In this document: positions 44,296-53,570 of the stretch, one piece after another
Layout of the letters: each line of letters opens with the position of its first letter
How positions within the stretch are numbered: position 1 is the stretch's first letter
Assembly: GCF_900155945.1 (NCBI RefSeq)
Contig: NZ_FTMN01000007.1
Coordinates: 186,001 to 250,000, forward strand
DNA: 64,000 nucleotides
Direction: 5' to 3'
Source of the DNA: Marinobacterium stanieri
GTDB lineage: Bacteria; Pseudomonadota; Gammaproteobacteria; Pseudomonadales; Balneatricaceae
Notes under the pieces: model-generated
The model's database searches: none
What the model was told of the DNA's origin: nothing
Seen by the model: the letters and a program-made list of their open reading frames with translations, nothing else
Made by a program: the position numbers and the translations under genes

Positions 44296-44898
44296 TCATC
44301 CATTCAAACAAGGCTCAATCCAGTTCATGGCACGAGCAACATACTCTTCTTTCTCACCCACCGGTGCGACGTAGTGCAGAGCCTGCGCAGCCGCCTCGAT
44401 ACCATCCAAACGTGCAATCACCCAGGCCGCCAGGTATTGAGAGGCCATACAGCCGCCTGCGCTGGCTACGTTCTTATCGGCATAGATGGGTTGATCCAAC
44501 ACGTCTATCCCTTTATCCAACAACCAGGGCCTGGTCGTCAGGTCGCTGCATACCGAAGAAGATTCAAGCAGCCCCAATTGCGCCAGCAGCAATGAGCCTG
44601 AGCACTGTGCTCCCAGTAACTGCCGATTGGGGTCAACGGTGAGCTGAGACATGATGGAGGCATCCTTAATGACCTCGCGGGTTCGAATCCCGCTGCCGAT
44701 CAGGATCGCGTCTGTTTGGCAGGCTTCCGGCAACGAGAGGTGGGACTCAATAACCACGCCATTCATCGACGTAACCTGCTTTGTGGGCGAAGCGATTGAA
44801 ATACGCCAATCTTTGTCTTTCATACGATTGAGAATACCCAAAGCGATAAACGAATCGAGTTCGTTAAAACCTTCGAAGGTCAGAATTGAAACATGCAT
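44296..44898 (-). CDS. DJ-1/PfpI-family protein
   Basis: A 200-aa class-I glutamine-amidotransferase-like protein. The nucleophile elbow is QLLGAQCSGSLLLAQLGLL with the reactive Cys at about residue 103. Opening HVSILTFEGFNELDSFIALG and late SAGGCMASQYLAAWVI fit the GlxA/ThiJ subgroup. Members are chaperones, glyoxalases, isonitrile hydratases or regulators; the activity here is not clear. It is divergent from a MocR regulator across a palindrome, so it is the probable target. Confidence 0.88.
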   Translation of the reverse strand: MHVSILTFEGFNELDSFIALGILNRMKDKDWRISIASPTKQVTSMNGVVIESHLSLPEACQTDAILIGSGIRTREVIKDASIMSQLTVDPNRQLLGAQCSGSLLLAQLGLLESSSVCSDLTTRPWLLDKGIDVLDQPIYADKNVASAGGCMASQYLAAWVIARLDGIEAAAQALHYVAPVGEKEEYVARAMNWIEPCLNG

Positions 44899-44949
44899 GT
44901 TGCTCAGCCTCTGTATCGATTGTGAGGAGCTCAGCCTAAGGCCTAAAAT

Positions 44950-44973
44950 CATGACAATAAAATTATTGTCATG
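44950..44973. promoter_or_regulatory. Palindrome between the DJ-1 and MocR genes (candidate MocR operator)
   Basis: CATGACAATAA and TTATTGTCATG are exact inverse copies separated by AA. The right arm contains the MocR ATG (44971). Divergent position and palindrome suggest the regulator controls itself and the DJ-1-family gene. Confidence 0.7.
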
Positions 44974-46329
44974 GATACAATCCTCATGCCCCGTGCCCGT
45001 TACAAAAGCCTTGTTGATCGCTTTTCAGAGGAGATACGCTCCGGGGCCTTACCACCCGGCACCCGGTTACCGACCCATCGTAAACTCGCACAGCAATACG
45101 GTTTGGCGCTGGTCACCGCTTCAAGAGTCTATGCCGAGCTGGAGACCATGGGACTGGTCAGTGGCGAAAAAGGACGCGGCACCTTTGTTAGAGAAACCAG
45201 CGTTCCAAGGGGCCATGGTATAGATCAAGCCCCTAACCCGGCAGATACTCAGGATTTGAACTTCAACTCGCCTGCCCTGCCGGGCCAAGCCGACATGCTA
45301 AGGGAAGGATTGCGTAACCTGGCAGCATCCGGTGATTTTGAAGCCTTATTGCATTATCAACCACATGCAGGTCGCCATCATGAGCGTGCGCTGGTAGCAC
45401 AGTATTTGGAATCGAGAGGGCTGAGCACAGAAGCCGAACAGGTTGTCATTACATGCGGGGCTCAACAAGGATTAGCCACCAGCATTCTGGCACTGCTGAA
45501 CCCCGGTGATGCAGTTTTGGCCGACGCGCTGATATATCCGGGCTTCAGGGCTGTCGCCGAGATGCACAAACTGGAAATTCTCCCGGTTTCGCTGACGGAG
45601 TCGGGTCCCAATCTGGATGAAATGGAAGCTCTGTGTAAGCAGCGCAAGGTCCGAGCACTCCATGCCATGCCAACGCTGCATAACCCTCTGGGCTGGGTGC
45701 TGAGTCTTGAGCAACGTCGCCGGCTGATCGATATTGCACGGAAGCACGAACTCATCATCATTGAAGACGCGGCCTATGCCTTTCATGCAGCAGAGCCACC
45801 GCCGCCTTTGGCTGCACTCGCGCCAGAGCGCACCCTGTATGTTTCTGGATTTTCAAAGAATGTAGCGACAGGTTTGAGGGTTGGCTACATCGTGTCTCCA
45901 AAGCACTGGATTCCGAAGCTTGAACGTATTATCCGTGCAACAACCTGGAATACCCCTGCATTGATGACGGCACTTGTGTGCCGCTGGATTGAAGACGGAA
46001 CCCTTGCCGAGCTGGAACAGGCCAAGCGAAAAGACGCACTCGCCAGGCAAACCCTTGCAAGCAACATCTTTCATGATTGGCACTGCATCAGCCATGAAGC
46101 TTCGTCCTTTCTTTGGCTTCAGTTGCCTGAAGACGTGCGAGCAGAACAAGTCGTTTCCGCCTTGCTGAGCCGTCAGGTCGCCGTTGCGACAGCAGAGCCC
46201 TTTGCCACGACTACGCATATTCCCAATGCCATTCGTATGGCGTTAGGCTCCATCGATTTTGAGCAACTCGAGCCAACCCTTAAAACCGTAAGACAGGTCA
46301 TCGATGATCTGTCGGTGGGTGTTGTATAG
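44971..46329 (+). CDS. MocR-type regulator: GntR helix-turn-helix fused to aminotransferase-like PLP domain
   Basis: A 452-aa protein. Residues 8-75 are a GntR winged helix (EEIRSGALPPGTRLPTHRKL, LVTASRVYAELETMGLVSGE, GRGTFV). Residues from about 115 form a fold-type-I aminotransferase-like domain with the PLP-binding Lys in LYVSGFSKNVATGLRVGYIV and TLHNPLGWVLS. MocR proteins use PLP plus an amine or amino-acid ligand to switch their target genes. No ribosome site is visible before ATG 44971 or 44986; leaderless translation is possible. The adjacent palindrome and the DJ-1-type gene are the likely targets. Confidence 0.93.
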   Translation: MDTILMPRARYKSLVDRFSEEIRSGALPPGTRLPTHRKLAQQYGLALVTASRVYAELETMGLVSGEKGRGTFVRETSVPRGHGIDQAPNPADTQDLNFNSPALPGQADMLREGLRNLAASGDFEALLHYQPHAGRHHERALVAQYLESRGLSTEAEQVVITCGAQQGLATSILALLNPGDAVLADALIYPGFRAVAEMHKLEILPVSLTESGPNLDEMEALCKQRKVRALHAMPTLHNPLGWVLSLEQRRRLIDIARKHELIIIEDAAYAFHAAEPPPPLAALAPERTLYVSGFSKNVATGLRVGYIVSPKHWIPKLERIIRATTWNTPALMTALVCRWIEDGTLAELEQAKRKDALARQTLASNIFHDWHCISHEASSFLWLQLPEDVRAEQVVSALLSRQVAVATAEPFATTTHIPNAIRMALGSIDFEQLEPTLKTVRQVIDDLSVGVV

Positions 46330-46362
46330 GCTAACAAGCCCCGCTGAAGGACAGGGGAAGCC

Positions 46363-47382
46363 TTAAACGGAGGAGCTTTTCCTGTTCAGCAAACCGAACA
46401 ACACCGGCAACGCAAAGCACATGATCAACACCCGTAATAGCTGATGTGTTGCGACAAACAGCGGGTCCACATCCGTACTGAACGCAATGGCGATCATGAC
46501 TTCCAGCCCGCCCGGCATATAGGCCAAAACAGCCTGTAGCAGCGGCACATCAAAACCGAAATGAAGCAACGCGGAAAAGGCTCCGCAAATCAGCAGGGAT
46601 AGTGCAAGGCCCCCGGTCGCCCCCTTAAGGGTTTTCTTCAATAGCGCCAGATCCAGCTTGGTCATACGCACCGCAATAGCGGTTCCCAATATGACCAGCA
46701 CCACTCGGAACCAGTCCGGCGGGATGCTGATCTCGAACCCAAATCCCAGTTTCATCACCAGTGCAGCCAGCATACCGCCCACCAGCATACCGGCGGGTAC
46801 TTTCAGCCGGCTTGCGCCCCAGCCGGCCATCGCGGCCAACAGGAACACGATGAGCAGGTCCAGGTAAGCGACACCTGCCGCCATATCCGTTTCGGGGCGA
46901 TCCACAATGGGGAATAGCAACGGCAAGGCCGAGACCAGAAAAAACAGACGGACACTGTGTACCAACGCAATGCGCTTGGGGTCCAGCCCGGCTTCGGAAG
47001 CGAAAATCAGCACCACGGCCAGGTTGCCGGGCACCGAGCAGAGCAAGGCATCGCTGCGACTCCAGCCACAACGACGGTGATAAAACAGGTACAACAGCCC
47101 CAACAACAGCGTCAGCATTACACAAAGCAGCAATACCGCTGGGCGCCATTCAACCAAGTGATCAAAGAAATCGGGCTCGATACTGGAGGCGATGGAGACG
47201 CCCATAAACAGTGCTATCAGGGAGGTGGTTTTGCCCGGCATGTGCACGGGCAGGCGCAGCCCATGTGTGGCAAGCACACTCAGCATGGCGCCCAGCAACC
47301 AGGGTGAAGGCAAGCCGATCATGCTGGCCACTACCCCACCAACAGCACCAACGGCTAACGTCCAGAGGATGGTTTTCAGCAT
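46363..47382 (-). CDS. AbrB-family integral membrane protein
   Basis: A 339-aa protein with about ten hydrophobic helices in two related halves, each opening with a G-x-P-x-x-x-LLG-A-type turn: IGLPSPWLLGAMLSVLATHG in the first half and MPGGLEVMIAIAFSTD late in the second. It belongs to the family once named putative ammonia monooxygenase. Function is unproven; a transport role is usually assumed. Its ATG starts four bases after the stop of an ICMT-like gene, making a two-gene operon. Confidence 0.85.
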   Translation of the reverse strand: MLKTILWTLAVGAVGGVVASMIGLPSPWLLGAMLSVLATHGLRLPVHMPGKTTSLIALFMGVSIASSIEPDFFDHLVEWRPAVLLLCVMLTLLLGLLYLFYHRRCGWSRSDALLCSVPGNLAVVLIFASEAGLDPKRIALVHSVRLFFLVSALPLLFPIVDRPETDMAAGVAYLDLLIVFLLAAMAGWGASRLKVPAGMLVGGMLAALVMKLGFGFEISIPPDWFRVVLVILGTAIAVRMTKLDLALLKKTLKGATGGLALSLLICGAFSALLHFGFDVPLLQAVLAYMPGGLEVMIAIAFSTDVDPLFVATHQLLRVLIMCFALPVLFGLLNRKSSSV

Positions 47383-47386
47383 GGGA

Positions 47387-48037
47387 TCAGTGCGCAGAGC
47401 CCGGTCGCAGCGTCAGCCAGCGCCCAACCTTGCGGCAATAGGCCGGATAAGTATCCGGGAACAGCTGTGCGAGGTGGCGCTCTTCTGAACGTATCTGTCG
47501 ATGTAAAAACACTTGTCCAATACACAGACACAGCAATGAAAACAGCGATGGCAGGGCAAGAAAGAAACCCAGCTGCGCCAGCGACACACCCAGAAACATG
47601 GGGTTGCGGGAATACTTGTAGAAACCGCCGGTCATGAGCGTTGCAGGGCCGCCCGGGTCGATACCGGAGCGCCAGCTCATATGCATGCTGAAGTGAACAA
47701 CGAGCACATAGGCAAAACTCAGACTGAGCAGCACCACACCCGTGCCGATAACCGCGGCAGACTGCAGGCCCGGCAACATCACCAGGGCCGTATCAAGGCC
47801 CGGAAACGGAACACGAAAGACGCAGACACCCCAAATCAGTACCCGGAACACGCGAAACGCCAGATGATTCCACCAGGTGCCGCTGCAGGCGTTGCCGGGG
47901 AACACAAAGTCCCGCTGTTCACGTTGCTTCAGGAACAGAATGCGGGCGGTATAAAACGCCGCCACGAAGGTGAAAAACAGTGCCAGATACACCCGCGTAC
48001 ACTCAAGGACCTGGCTATCTGCATCGATCAAAGACAT
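47387..48037 (-). CDS. Isoprenylcysteine/phospholipid-type membrane methyltransferase
   Basis: A 216-aa membrane protein with about five helices. The C-terminal part carries the ICMT/PEMT signature: GGFYKYSRNPMFLGVSLAQL, then IRSEERHLAQLFPDTYPAYC with the E-E-x-x-L and Y-x-x-Y marks. Bacterial relatives methylate carboxyl groups or small lipids or thiols with S-adenosylmethionine; the substrate is unknown. The start at 48037 matches family length; a longer frame lacks support. First gene of an operon with the AbrB-type protein. Confidence 0.85.
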   Translation of the reverse strand: MSLIDADSQVLECTRVYLALFFTFVAAFYTARILFLKQREQRDFVFPGNACSGTWWNHLAFRVFRVLIWGVCVFRVPFPGLDTALVMLPGLQSAAVIGTGVVLLSLSFAYVLVVHFSMHMSWRSGIDPGGPATLMTGGFYKYSRNPMFLGVSLAQLGFFLALPSLFSLLCLCIGQVFLHRQIRSEERHLAQLFPDTYPAYCRKVGRWLTLRPGSAH

Positions 48038-48212
48038 AGGAGTCCCGGTTAAGGGCCAGGCAGCAGGTGCTGAATGGCTCGAAAAAAGACCTGTTTTCGT
48101 CAAGCGAACAACTGATTAACCTGTTAATTATGCAGGCTTTTAGCAGATTTCACCATGACCTAAGCCACAGACAGATGTTTAGTGAGCTGATGCCCTAGAC
48201 CCCGTTGCGCAT

Positions 48213-48265
48213 AATTGTGTAATCGGTATTATCGTTCGTTCGAATAACGATAGTGCAATTGTGTA
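48213..48265. promoter_or_regulatory. Repeats upstream of azlCD (candidate operator)
   Basis: AATTGTGTA stands at 48213-48221 and 48257-48265, 44 bp apart, and between them TATCGTT (48230-48236) is inverted as AACGATA (48246-48252). This fits a regulator site in the divergent azlCD / ICMT promoter region (48038-48324), which otherwise has no gene. Confidence 0.4.
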
Positions 48266-48324
48266 CAAGCCGATACCGCCTCACAGCGTTTAAGCTTCAG
48301 CATCACTCACCCATGGAGACCAGC

Positions 48325-49041
48325 ATGGCCAGCCCCCGCCCAGAGCTGCATCACTTCGACCGCCAACTTGTCTGGGACGGTTTCAAGCAACTGGTGCCCA
48401 TCTCCCTGTTTGTTGTCGCCTTTGGTATCGCCTTCGGACTGGCGGCCACCCAAACCGGACTGAGCGAACCCCTTACGGTAGCCATGAGCACGCTGGTGTT
48501 TGCCGGTGCATCCCAGTTTGCCGCCCTCGAACTCTGGGGCGCTCAGGTTCCGCTGTTAACGGTATTGCTGACGGTATTTGCCATCAATGCCCGCCACCTG
48601 CTGATGGGGGCCACCCTTTACCCCTGGCTGCAGCACCTTTCGACGGGTAAGCGATACGCCGTGATGATGGTCGCATCCGATGCCAACTGGGCCATGTCCA
48701 TGCAGGCGTTCAGCCGTGGCAAACCGGGCCTGGGTTTGTTGTTTGGCGGCGGCCTGGCGCTCTGGTCGTTCTGGATATTGGGTACCTGGCTGGGTATTTA
48801 TTTCGGCAGTGCCATTCAAGACCCGAAAAGCCTGGGTCTGGATATGGTGATGGGATGTTTTCTGCTGGCCATGGTGGTGGGCGGCGAGAAGAATCTGCGC
48901 ATGCTGGTGATCTGGGTTGTTGCCGCAGGCTCATCCCTGTTTGCTTACTGGTACCTGCCAGAGAATAGCCACGTTATTGTGGGTGCGCTGGCCGGCGGCA
49001 TTCTGGGCGCATTCTGGATGGAGTCTGGCGATGAGCATTGA
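48325..49041 (+). CDS. azlC: AzlC-family branched-chain amino-acid exporter, large subunit
   Basis: A 238-aa membrane protein. AzlC/YgaZ with AzlD/YgaH exports branched-chain amino acids such as valine. The opening FGIAFGLAATQTGLSEPLT and TLVFAGASQFAALELWG, then INARHLLMGATLYPWLQ, are strongly conserved. GGAG is six bases before the ATG at 48325; the ATG at 48313 is possible. The 3' end overlaps azlD by 11 bases, indicating coupled subunits. Confidence 0.94.
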   Translation: MASPRPELHHFDRQLVWDGFKQLVPISLFVVAFGIAFGLAATQTGLSEPLTVAMSTLVFAGASQFAALELWGAQVPLLTVLLTVFAINARHLLMGATLYPWLQHLSTGKRYAVMMVASDANWAMSMQAFSRGKPGLGLLFGGGLALWSFWILGTWLGIYFGSAIQDPKSLGLDMVMGCFLLAMVVGGEKNLRMLVIWVVAAGSSLFAYWYLPENSHVIVGALAGGILGAFWMESGDEH

Positions 49042-49339
49042 AACAGCAGGACTGGGCTCCGTCGCCATCGTGATTGCGATGGCACTGGTGACACTGGCAA
49101 CGCGCTGGGGCGGTGTGTTCGTAATGTCGTACGTACCGATCAGCTATCGGGTAAAACAGTTCATTAACGCCATGTCCGGCTCGGTGCTGGTCGCGTTGAT
49201 CACCCCCATGGCTGTCGCGGGCGATAACGGTGCCCGCTTTGCGCTGCTGACCTCGGCTATCATGATGCTGGTCGTGAAGAAGCCCTTGCCGGCGATTGCC
49301 GCCGGCGTGCTGGCTGCCGCTTTATTCCGGCAGCTTTAG
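49031..49339 (+). CDS. azlD: AzlD-family branched-chain amino-acid exporter, small subunit
   Basis: A 102-aa protein with about four helices: MALVTLATRWGGVFVMSY, then YRVKQFINAMSGSVLVALIT and VVKKPLPAIAAGVLAAALFR, the standard AzlD sequence order. The ATG lies inside the end of azlC with GGAG eight bases upstream. Partner of AzlC in the export complex. Confidence 0.92.
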   Translation: MSIETAGLGSVAIVIAMALVTLATRWGGVFVMSYVPISYRVKQFINAMSGSVLVALITPMAVAGDNGARFALLTSAIMMLVVKKPLPAIAAGVLAAALFRQL

Positions 49340-49353
49340 CAGGGTACGAAGGC

Positions 49354-49674
49354 TCAGGAATAATCATCATCCGGGTTGGCGAGCTTCACCTGCAGCGGCT
49401 CGGGCTTTTCACCTGATGGCATGCCGATCATCTCGTTGTAGGGGCTTTCGTGCACCAACACCGTGTTCTGAATACCCAGGCCCTTGAAGGGCAGCTTGGC
49501 ATCCAGCTGGCTGTGAAAACGCAGGATATCGCCCTTGTCATCGCAGACATTGAGCAGTTCTGTGCCCTGTTTCATCTGTACCTGAACCAGATACATGCTG
49601 CTTTCGAAGGCCCGTAATAACAGTTTCTCGATCAGGCCGTACTGCTTTTTGACATCACTCAACAGGATTTTCAT
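49354..49674 (-). CDS. DUF6482-like small cytoplasmic protein
   Basis: A 106-aa protein, no signal or membrane segment: opening MKILLSDVKKQYGLIEKLLL, middle SSMYLVQVQMKQGTELLNV with DKGDILRFHSQLDAKLPFKG. Similar small proteins in Pseudomonas-like bacteria are grouped as DUF6482; assignment is from memory of the pattern. Function unknown. ATG 49674 follows GGATG. Confidence 0.6.
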   Translation of the reverse strand: MKILLSDVKKQYGLIEKLLLRAFESSMYLVQVQMKQGTELLNVCDDKGDILRFHSQLDAKLPFKGLGIQNTVLVHESPYNEMIGMPSGEKPEPLQVKLANPDDDYS

Positions 49675-49792
49675 GTCGTATCCATCCATCGCTTCCCGAT
49701 TGTATTAATGGATATACGCACGCCCACCCTGCCCGGTTTAATTTTCGCCGGATTTGGGTTAAAAACAGCTTCCTGCTGAATGGAGATACAGG

Positions 49793-50752
49793 ATGAAGTT
49801 TCTCATTATCGGAGCCGGTGGTATCGGCTGTTACTACGGCGCCCGGCTGATCGAAGCCGGCCATCAGGTGACCTTTGTTGCACGCGGCGCTCATCTGGAA
49901 GCGATGCAATCCCAGGGGCTGAAGGTTGAGCACGAAGCCCTCGAATTTAACGCTGCTGTCGACGCTCGCGCCATGCAAGCGGTGATGTCCGAGCACACCT
50001 GTAGTGATTACGACCTGATCATGCTGGCGCTGAAATCCGGTGCTACCCGTGACTGGCTGGAAACGGCAGCGCCCTGGCTCAAGGAAGCCGATACGCCTGT
50101 ACTCTCCTTGCAGAACGGTGTCGATAATGAACCTCTGATCGCTGACACCCTCGGCACCAGCCGCACTCTGGGTGGGCTGGCCGTTCGCATTGGTGGCCAT
50201 ATCATTGCACCTGGCCATATTGAAGCCAAAGGCCCCGCGCAGGTGGTTATGGGGCGCTGGCCCAATGAAAACGAGACGGACCCGGCTCTGGAACAACTGG
50301 CCAAGGTGCTGAATGACGCCCAGATACCGACCCGCCTGACGGACAATATCCGTTATGAATTATGGAAGAAGCTGCTGATCAACAATGGCGTGAACCCGCT
50401 CAGCGCCCTTACCGGCCTGGATACCCGCAGCCTCACCGCCGATCCGACACTGGGCCAAACCGTCTATGCAATGATGCAGGAAACAGCTGTCGCCGCCCGT
50501 GCCGATGAGGTTGAACTGACCCAGGCCGACGTGGACGAGATGTTTGCACTGATCAGTAACTTTGATGCCATCAAGACTTCCATGCTGGTTGACCGTGAAA
50601 AAGGCCGTCCGCTGGAGCTGGACGATATCAGCGGCGCGGTGATTCGTCGCTGCAAGGCATTGGGGGAAACAGCCCCAAACAGCGAACTGGTCCAGCGTCT
50701 GCTACAGCTGGATATCAAACCCGAGCAGTGGCGTCCGCTGGGCTCTGAATAG
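49793..50752 (+). CDS. panE: 2-dehydropantoate 2-reductase
   Basis: A 319-aa ketopantoate reductase of the pantothenate route, reducing 2-dehydropantoate to pantoate with NADPH. FLIIGAGGIGCYYGARL is the cofactor loop. The conserved Asn (SLQNGVDNE), the catalytic Lys (YELWKKLLINNGVNPLSALT) and the late Asp/Ser segment (TSMLVDREKGRPLELDDISG) are all visible. Length is normal. Some family members act on other 2-keto acids. No other pan genes are nearby. Confidence 0.9.
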   Translation: MKFLIIGAGGIGCYYGARLIEAGHQVTFVARGAHLEAMQSQGLKVEHEALEFNAAVDARAMQAVMSEHTCSDYDLIMLALKSGATRDWLETAAPWLKEADTPVLSLQNGVDNEPLIADTLGTSRTLGGLAVRIGGHIIAPGHIEAKGPAQVVMGRWPNENETDPALEQLAKVLNDAQIPTRLTDNIRYELWKKLLINNGVNPLSALTGLDTRSLTADPTLGQTVYAMMQETAVAARADEVELTQADVDEMFALISNFDAIKTSMLVDREKGRPLELDDISGAVIRRCKALGETAPNSELVQRLLQLDIKPEQWRPLGSE

Positions 50753-50787
50753 AGCCCAAAACACCTGATTACCCCTTCTGCATCGTA

Positions 50788-51057
50788 CTACTTGGTAACC
50801 TGCCCTCCGCGCAGCTCTACAACCTCAATGGGCTGCGTGCAAGCTGATGCGGCATCCGGTTTTACCTGGCAACTGCCCTTCTTGTTACTGCAGGAGGAGC
50901 AGGCGCCTTTGTTGCGCCAGAGCTTGCGATACAGGTAGTAAACGGCCACGGCCACAACGACCAGTACGACGCCCACATCCACCATGGAAAAGGGCTGGTC
51001 TGCGCTCACGACCATGCCGCTATCAACGCTCAGCTGTTCTGTATTGGACTCATTCAT
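50788..51057 (-). CDS. FeoB-associated small membrane protein with Cys cluster
   Basis: An 89-aa protein with one membrane helix (VDVGVVLVVVAVAVYYLYRK), then a Cys-rich tail (GACSSCSNKKGSC and ASACTQ). Similar short Cys-containing proteins follow feoB in many bacteria (FeoB-associated Cys-rich membrane protein), and the third Feo component FeoC can also hold Cys. The ATG overlaps the feoB stop by four bases. It may bind an iron or Fe-S group that tunes transport; inferred from position. Confidence 0.8.
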   Translation of the reverse strand: MNESNTEQLSVDSGMVVSADQPFSMVDVGVVLVVVAVAVYYLYRKLWRNKGACSSCSNKKGSCQVKPDAASACTQPIEVVELRGGQVTK

Positions 51058-53570
51058 CCTTTTAACTCCCTTGCCGCCAACGCTGGATCAAAGCCCGCCT
51101 GTTTCTCCCCGTCCCTGATGCCGATCAACAGCAACAATGCCAGTGCACCGATATACACGGCGCTCATTGCCTGGATGCCTGTGGCGCCCACTGCCGTGCC
51201 GATACTGAACACCAGACTGGATACGCCAAGACCGAGAATAGTCGGGAATACGATGGAGAACAGCATCCATTTGTAGGAACCTGTCTGCACTTTTACCATC
51301 ACCGTGGTGGCCAGGCATGGCGGGTAGAGTGCAAAAAACAGAATCATGGACACCGCCAGCAGCGAGGTGGCACCTCCTGCCATGGTTTCTGCGCCCATGC
51401 GGTTTTCCAGAGTGGCATTCTGGTCATCATCCTGCTGGAACAGCACACCCAGTGTGGCCACACTGCTTTCACGTGCGGCGAAAGAGGACAACAGGGCCAC
51501 ATTGATCTTCCAGTCAAACCCGGCGAACTGGGTAATCGGCTCAAGGCTGCGCCCTATTCCACCCAGCAGCGAATTGGTGATGCGTTCCTCTTTCATTTCA
51601 CGACGCAATGACTTGCTCGCCAATGCCAGCTTCTTCAACGCCCGGCCTGCATTGCGCGCGTCTCGGTCACCCTTGGGTGCACGCACAAAAGGATAAAAAT
51701 CCGCATTGCGCTGCTGGAAGTCCACATTCACGGCACGTGAAGCCTCAGCACCGGTCGCGTTCAACTTCGCGCGCTTGAAGTCATTGAAATAGTTCAACAA
51801 GGGGACCAGGTTCTCGCTGCGGGCTACCGATGCGTAAGGGTTACCGGCAATGTCTTGCTGGAAGGCTGCCACCGCCGCCTGACCACCGGCCTCATAGTAT
51901 GCCTTGCGCTCATCCGGCAGCCCCGGGAACTGCAACAGGGTAAACACCACCACGGCAACGGCCACAACAATGGACCCCACCTTCTTGATGTACACCCAGG
52001 TACGCTCGAACGAACGCTGGGCCACGCCGGTTGCTGTGGGCATATGGTAGGCCGGCAACTCCATGACAAAAGGAGCGGTCTCCTGTTTGCGCAGGATGGT
52101 TTTGGTCAGAAGCTTGGATACCAGCAGCGCAAAAATAATGGTCATGGTGGCGATGTAGAACATCATCAGGGATTTATGCTCAACAAAGAAAATACCCAGC
52201 AACAGGGTGTACAGCGGCACCTTGGCCAGGCAGTTCATGAACGGCACCGTCAGAATCGTGGCCATACGAGCGCGGTTATCCGGTATTCCCTTGGTGGCCA
52301 TAACACCGGGAACGGCGCAACCACCGGCAAACACGCCGCCCAGTATCAGCGGCAGGGTACTCTGACCGTGCATGCCGAAACGGTGCAGGATTTTGTCGAG
52401 AATAAACGCAATCCTGGCCATGTAGCCGGAATCTTCAAGAATGGCGATCAGGGCAAACAGGATGATAAAGATCGGCACATAGTTGAGGAGCGTGTTGGCT
52501 GAATCCACCAGCCAGAGCCCGAGCGAGCGAGTGTAAGGGTCAACCAGAAACCCTGCCTCGGGCAGCAACCCGGCAACCACCTCGCGAAAGCCCGCCAAAA
52601 ACGGCCAGGTATAGGCAGTGAGCTCGTACCCCCAGACAATGGCGATCTGGTAGATCAGAAATACGGTGGCAATGAGAAACAGCGGTGCGCCCCAGCGGTT
52701 CAATACGACCCTGTCGATACGATCCGTCAGTGTCGGGCGCTCGGAGTCATGGCCACTGATAACACCTTGCAGCAGCGAGCGCACCTTGCGTTCACGACAG
52801 GCCACCACATGGTCGGTTACATCCAGCTGCCGGGCTGATTGAAAGGCCTGGGCACGTTGTCGCGCCTGGGCAATCAGCGCCTCAGCCTGCTCGGCCCCAA
52901 GCTTTTGCTGCACCAACACCTCTGCAGCACTATCCTGTTCCAGCAATTTCAACGCCAGCCAACGAGCAGGTATCTGCTGGAGGGCTTCCAACGGCTTTAA
53001 CACCGACGCAAGTGCATCCAGATCCGCTTCCAGCTCAGCATAATCCAGCAGCCTGTGCGGCAGTTTGCCACCCACAGAACCCCGTATTGCCCGGCGCAAC
53101 TCAGCCTTGCCCTCTCCCTTGCGCCCCACGGTCGCCACGGCGGGAAAGCCAAGGCGCAGACCGAGCTGCTCAACATCAATGTTCAGGCCCCGCCCTCTGG
53201 CGATATCCATCATGTTGACCGCCAGCACCGTGGGCAGCTCCATCTCCATAAGCTGAAGCGTGAGATGCAATGATCGACGCAGATTGGAAGCATCCACCAC
53301 GTTGACGACCACATCCGGTTTATCCGTCAGCAGGTAATCACGCGCTACACGCTCCTCCAATGAAAACGACGTGAGACTGTAGGTGCCCGGCAGGTCGATG
53401 GTCTCAACGCTGCCCTGTTCATCCCGGTAGGCGCCGTATTTTTTATCGACGGTTACTCCGGGGTAGTTGGCCACATGCTGACGTGCACCGGTCAGCATAT
53501 TGAATAGCGTGGACTTGCCGGCATTCTGCTGTCCGGCCAGTGCAACCGAGATATTGGCTTTACTCATCAT
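51054..53570 (-). CDS. feoB: Ferrous iron transporter FeoB
   Basis: An 838-aa inner-membrane iron(II) transporter with an N-terminal G domain: G1 AGQQNAGKST, G2 region YPGVTVDKKYG, G3 IDLPGTYSL, G4 VNMMDIARG. A helical spacer and the membrane domain follow, including a gate region with GGVFAGGCAVPGVMATKG and a second gate region late in the sequence (GGATSLLAVSMILFFALYPP). The start at 53570 lies inside the 3' end of feoA. The region between about 570 and 700 is soluble and slightly longer than in the E. coli protein. Middle gene of feoA-feoB-small Cys protein. Confidence 0.97.
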   Translation of the reverse strand: MMSKANISVALAGQQNAGKSTLFNMLTGARQHVANYPGVTVDKKYGAYRDEQGSVETIDLPGTYSLTSFSLEERVARDYLLTDKPDVVVNVVDASNLRRSLHLTLQLMEMELPTVLAVNMMDIARGRGLNIDVEQLGLRLGFPAVATVGRKGEGKAELRRAIRGSVGGKLPHRLLDYAELEADLDALASVLKPLEALQQIPARWLALKLLEQDSAAEVLVQQKLGAEQAEALIAQARQRAQAFQSARQLDVTDHVVACRERKVRSLLQGVISGHDSERPTLTDRIDRVVLNRWGAPLFLIATVFLIYQIAIVWGYELTAYTWPFLAGFREVVAGLLPEAGFLVDPYTRSLGLWLVDSANTLLNYVPIFIILFALIAILEDSGYMARIAFILDKILHRFGMHGQSTLPLILGGVFAGGCAVPGVMATKGIPDNRARMATILTVPFMNCLAKVPLYTLLLGIFFVEHKSLMMFYIATMTIIFALLVSKLLTKTILRKQETAPFVMELPAYHMPTATGVAQRSFERTWVYIKKVGSIVVAVAVVVFTLLQFPGLPDERKAYYEAGGQAAVAAFQQDIAGNPYASVARSENLVPLLNYFNDFKRAKLNATGAEASRAVNVDFQQRNADFYPFVRAPKGDRDARNAGRALKKLALASKSLRREMKEERITNSLLGGIGRSLEPITQFAGFDWKINVALLSSFAARESSVATLGVLFQQDDDQNATLENRMGAETMAGGATSLLAVSMILFFALYPPCLATTVMVKVQTGSYKWMLFSIVFPTILGLGVSSLVFSIGTAVGATGIQAMSAVYIGALALLLLIGIRDGEKQAGFDPALAARELKG

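Noticed and set aside
44015..44311. N-terminal extension of the alpha/beta hydrolase to 44311
   Set aside because: It would bury the clear signal peptide and overlap the end of the DJ-1-family gene; the ATG at 44014 has a ribosome site.
50739..50756. GGGCTCT...AGAGCCC hairpin at the panE stop as terminator
   Set aside because: No T run on either strand follows; probably incidental.
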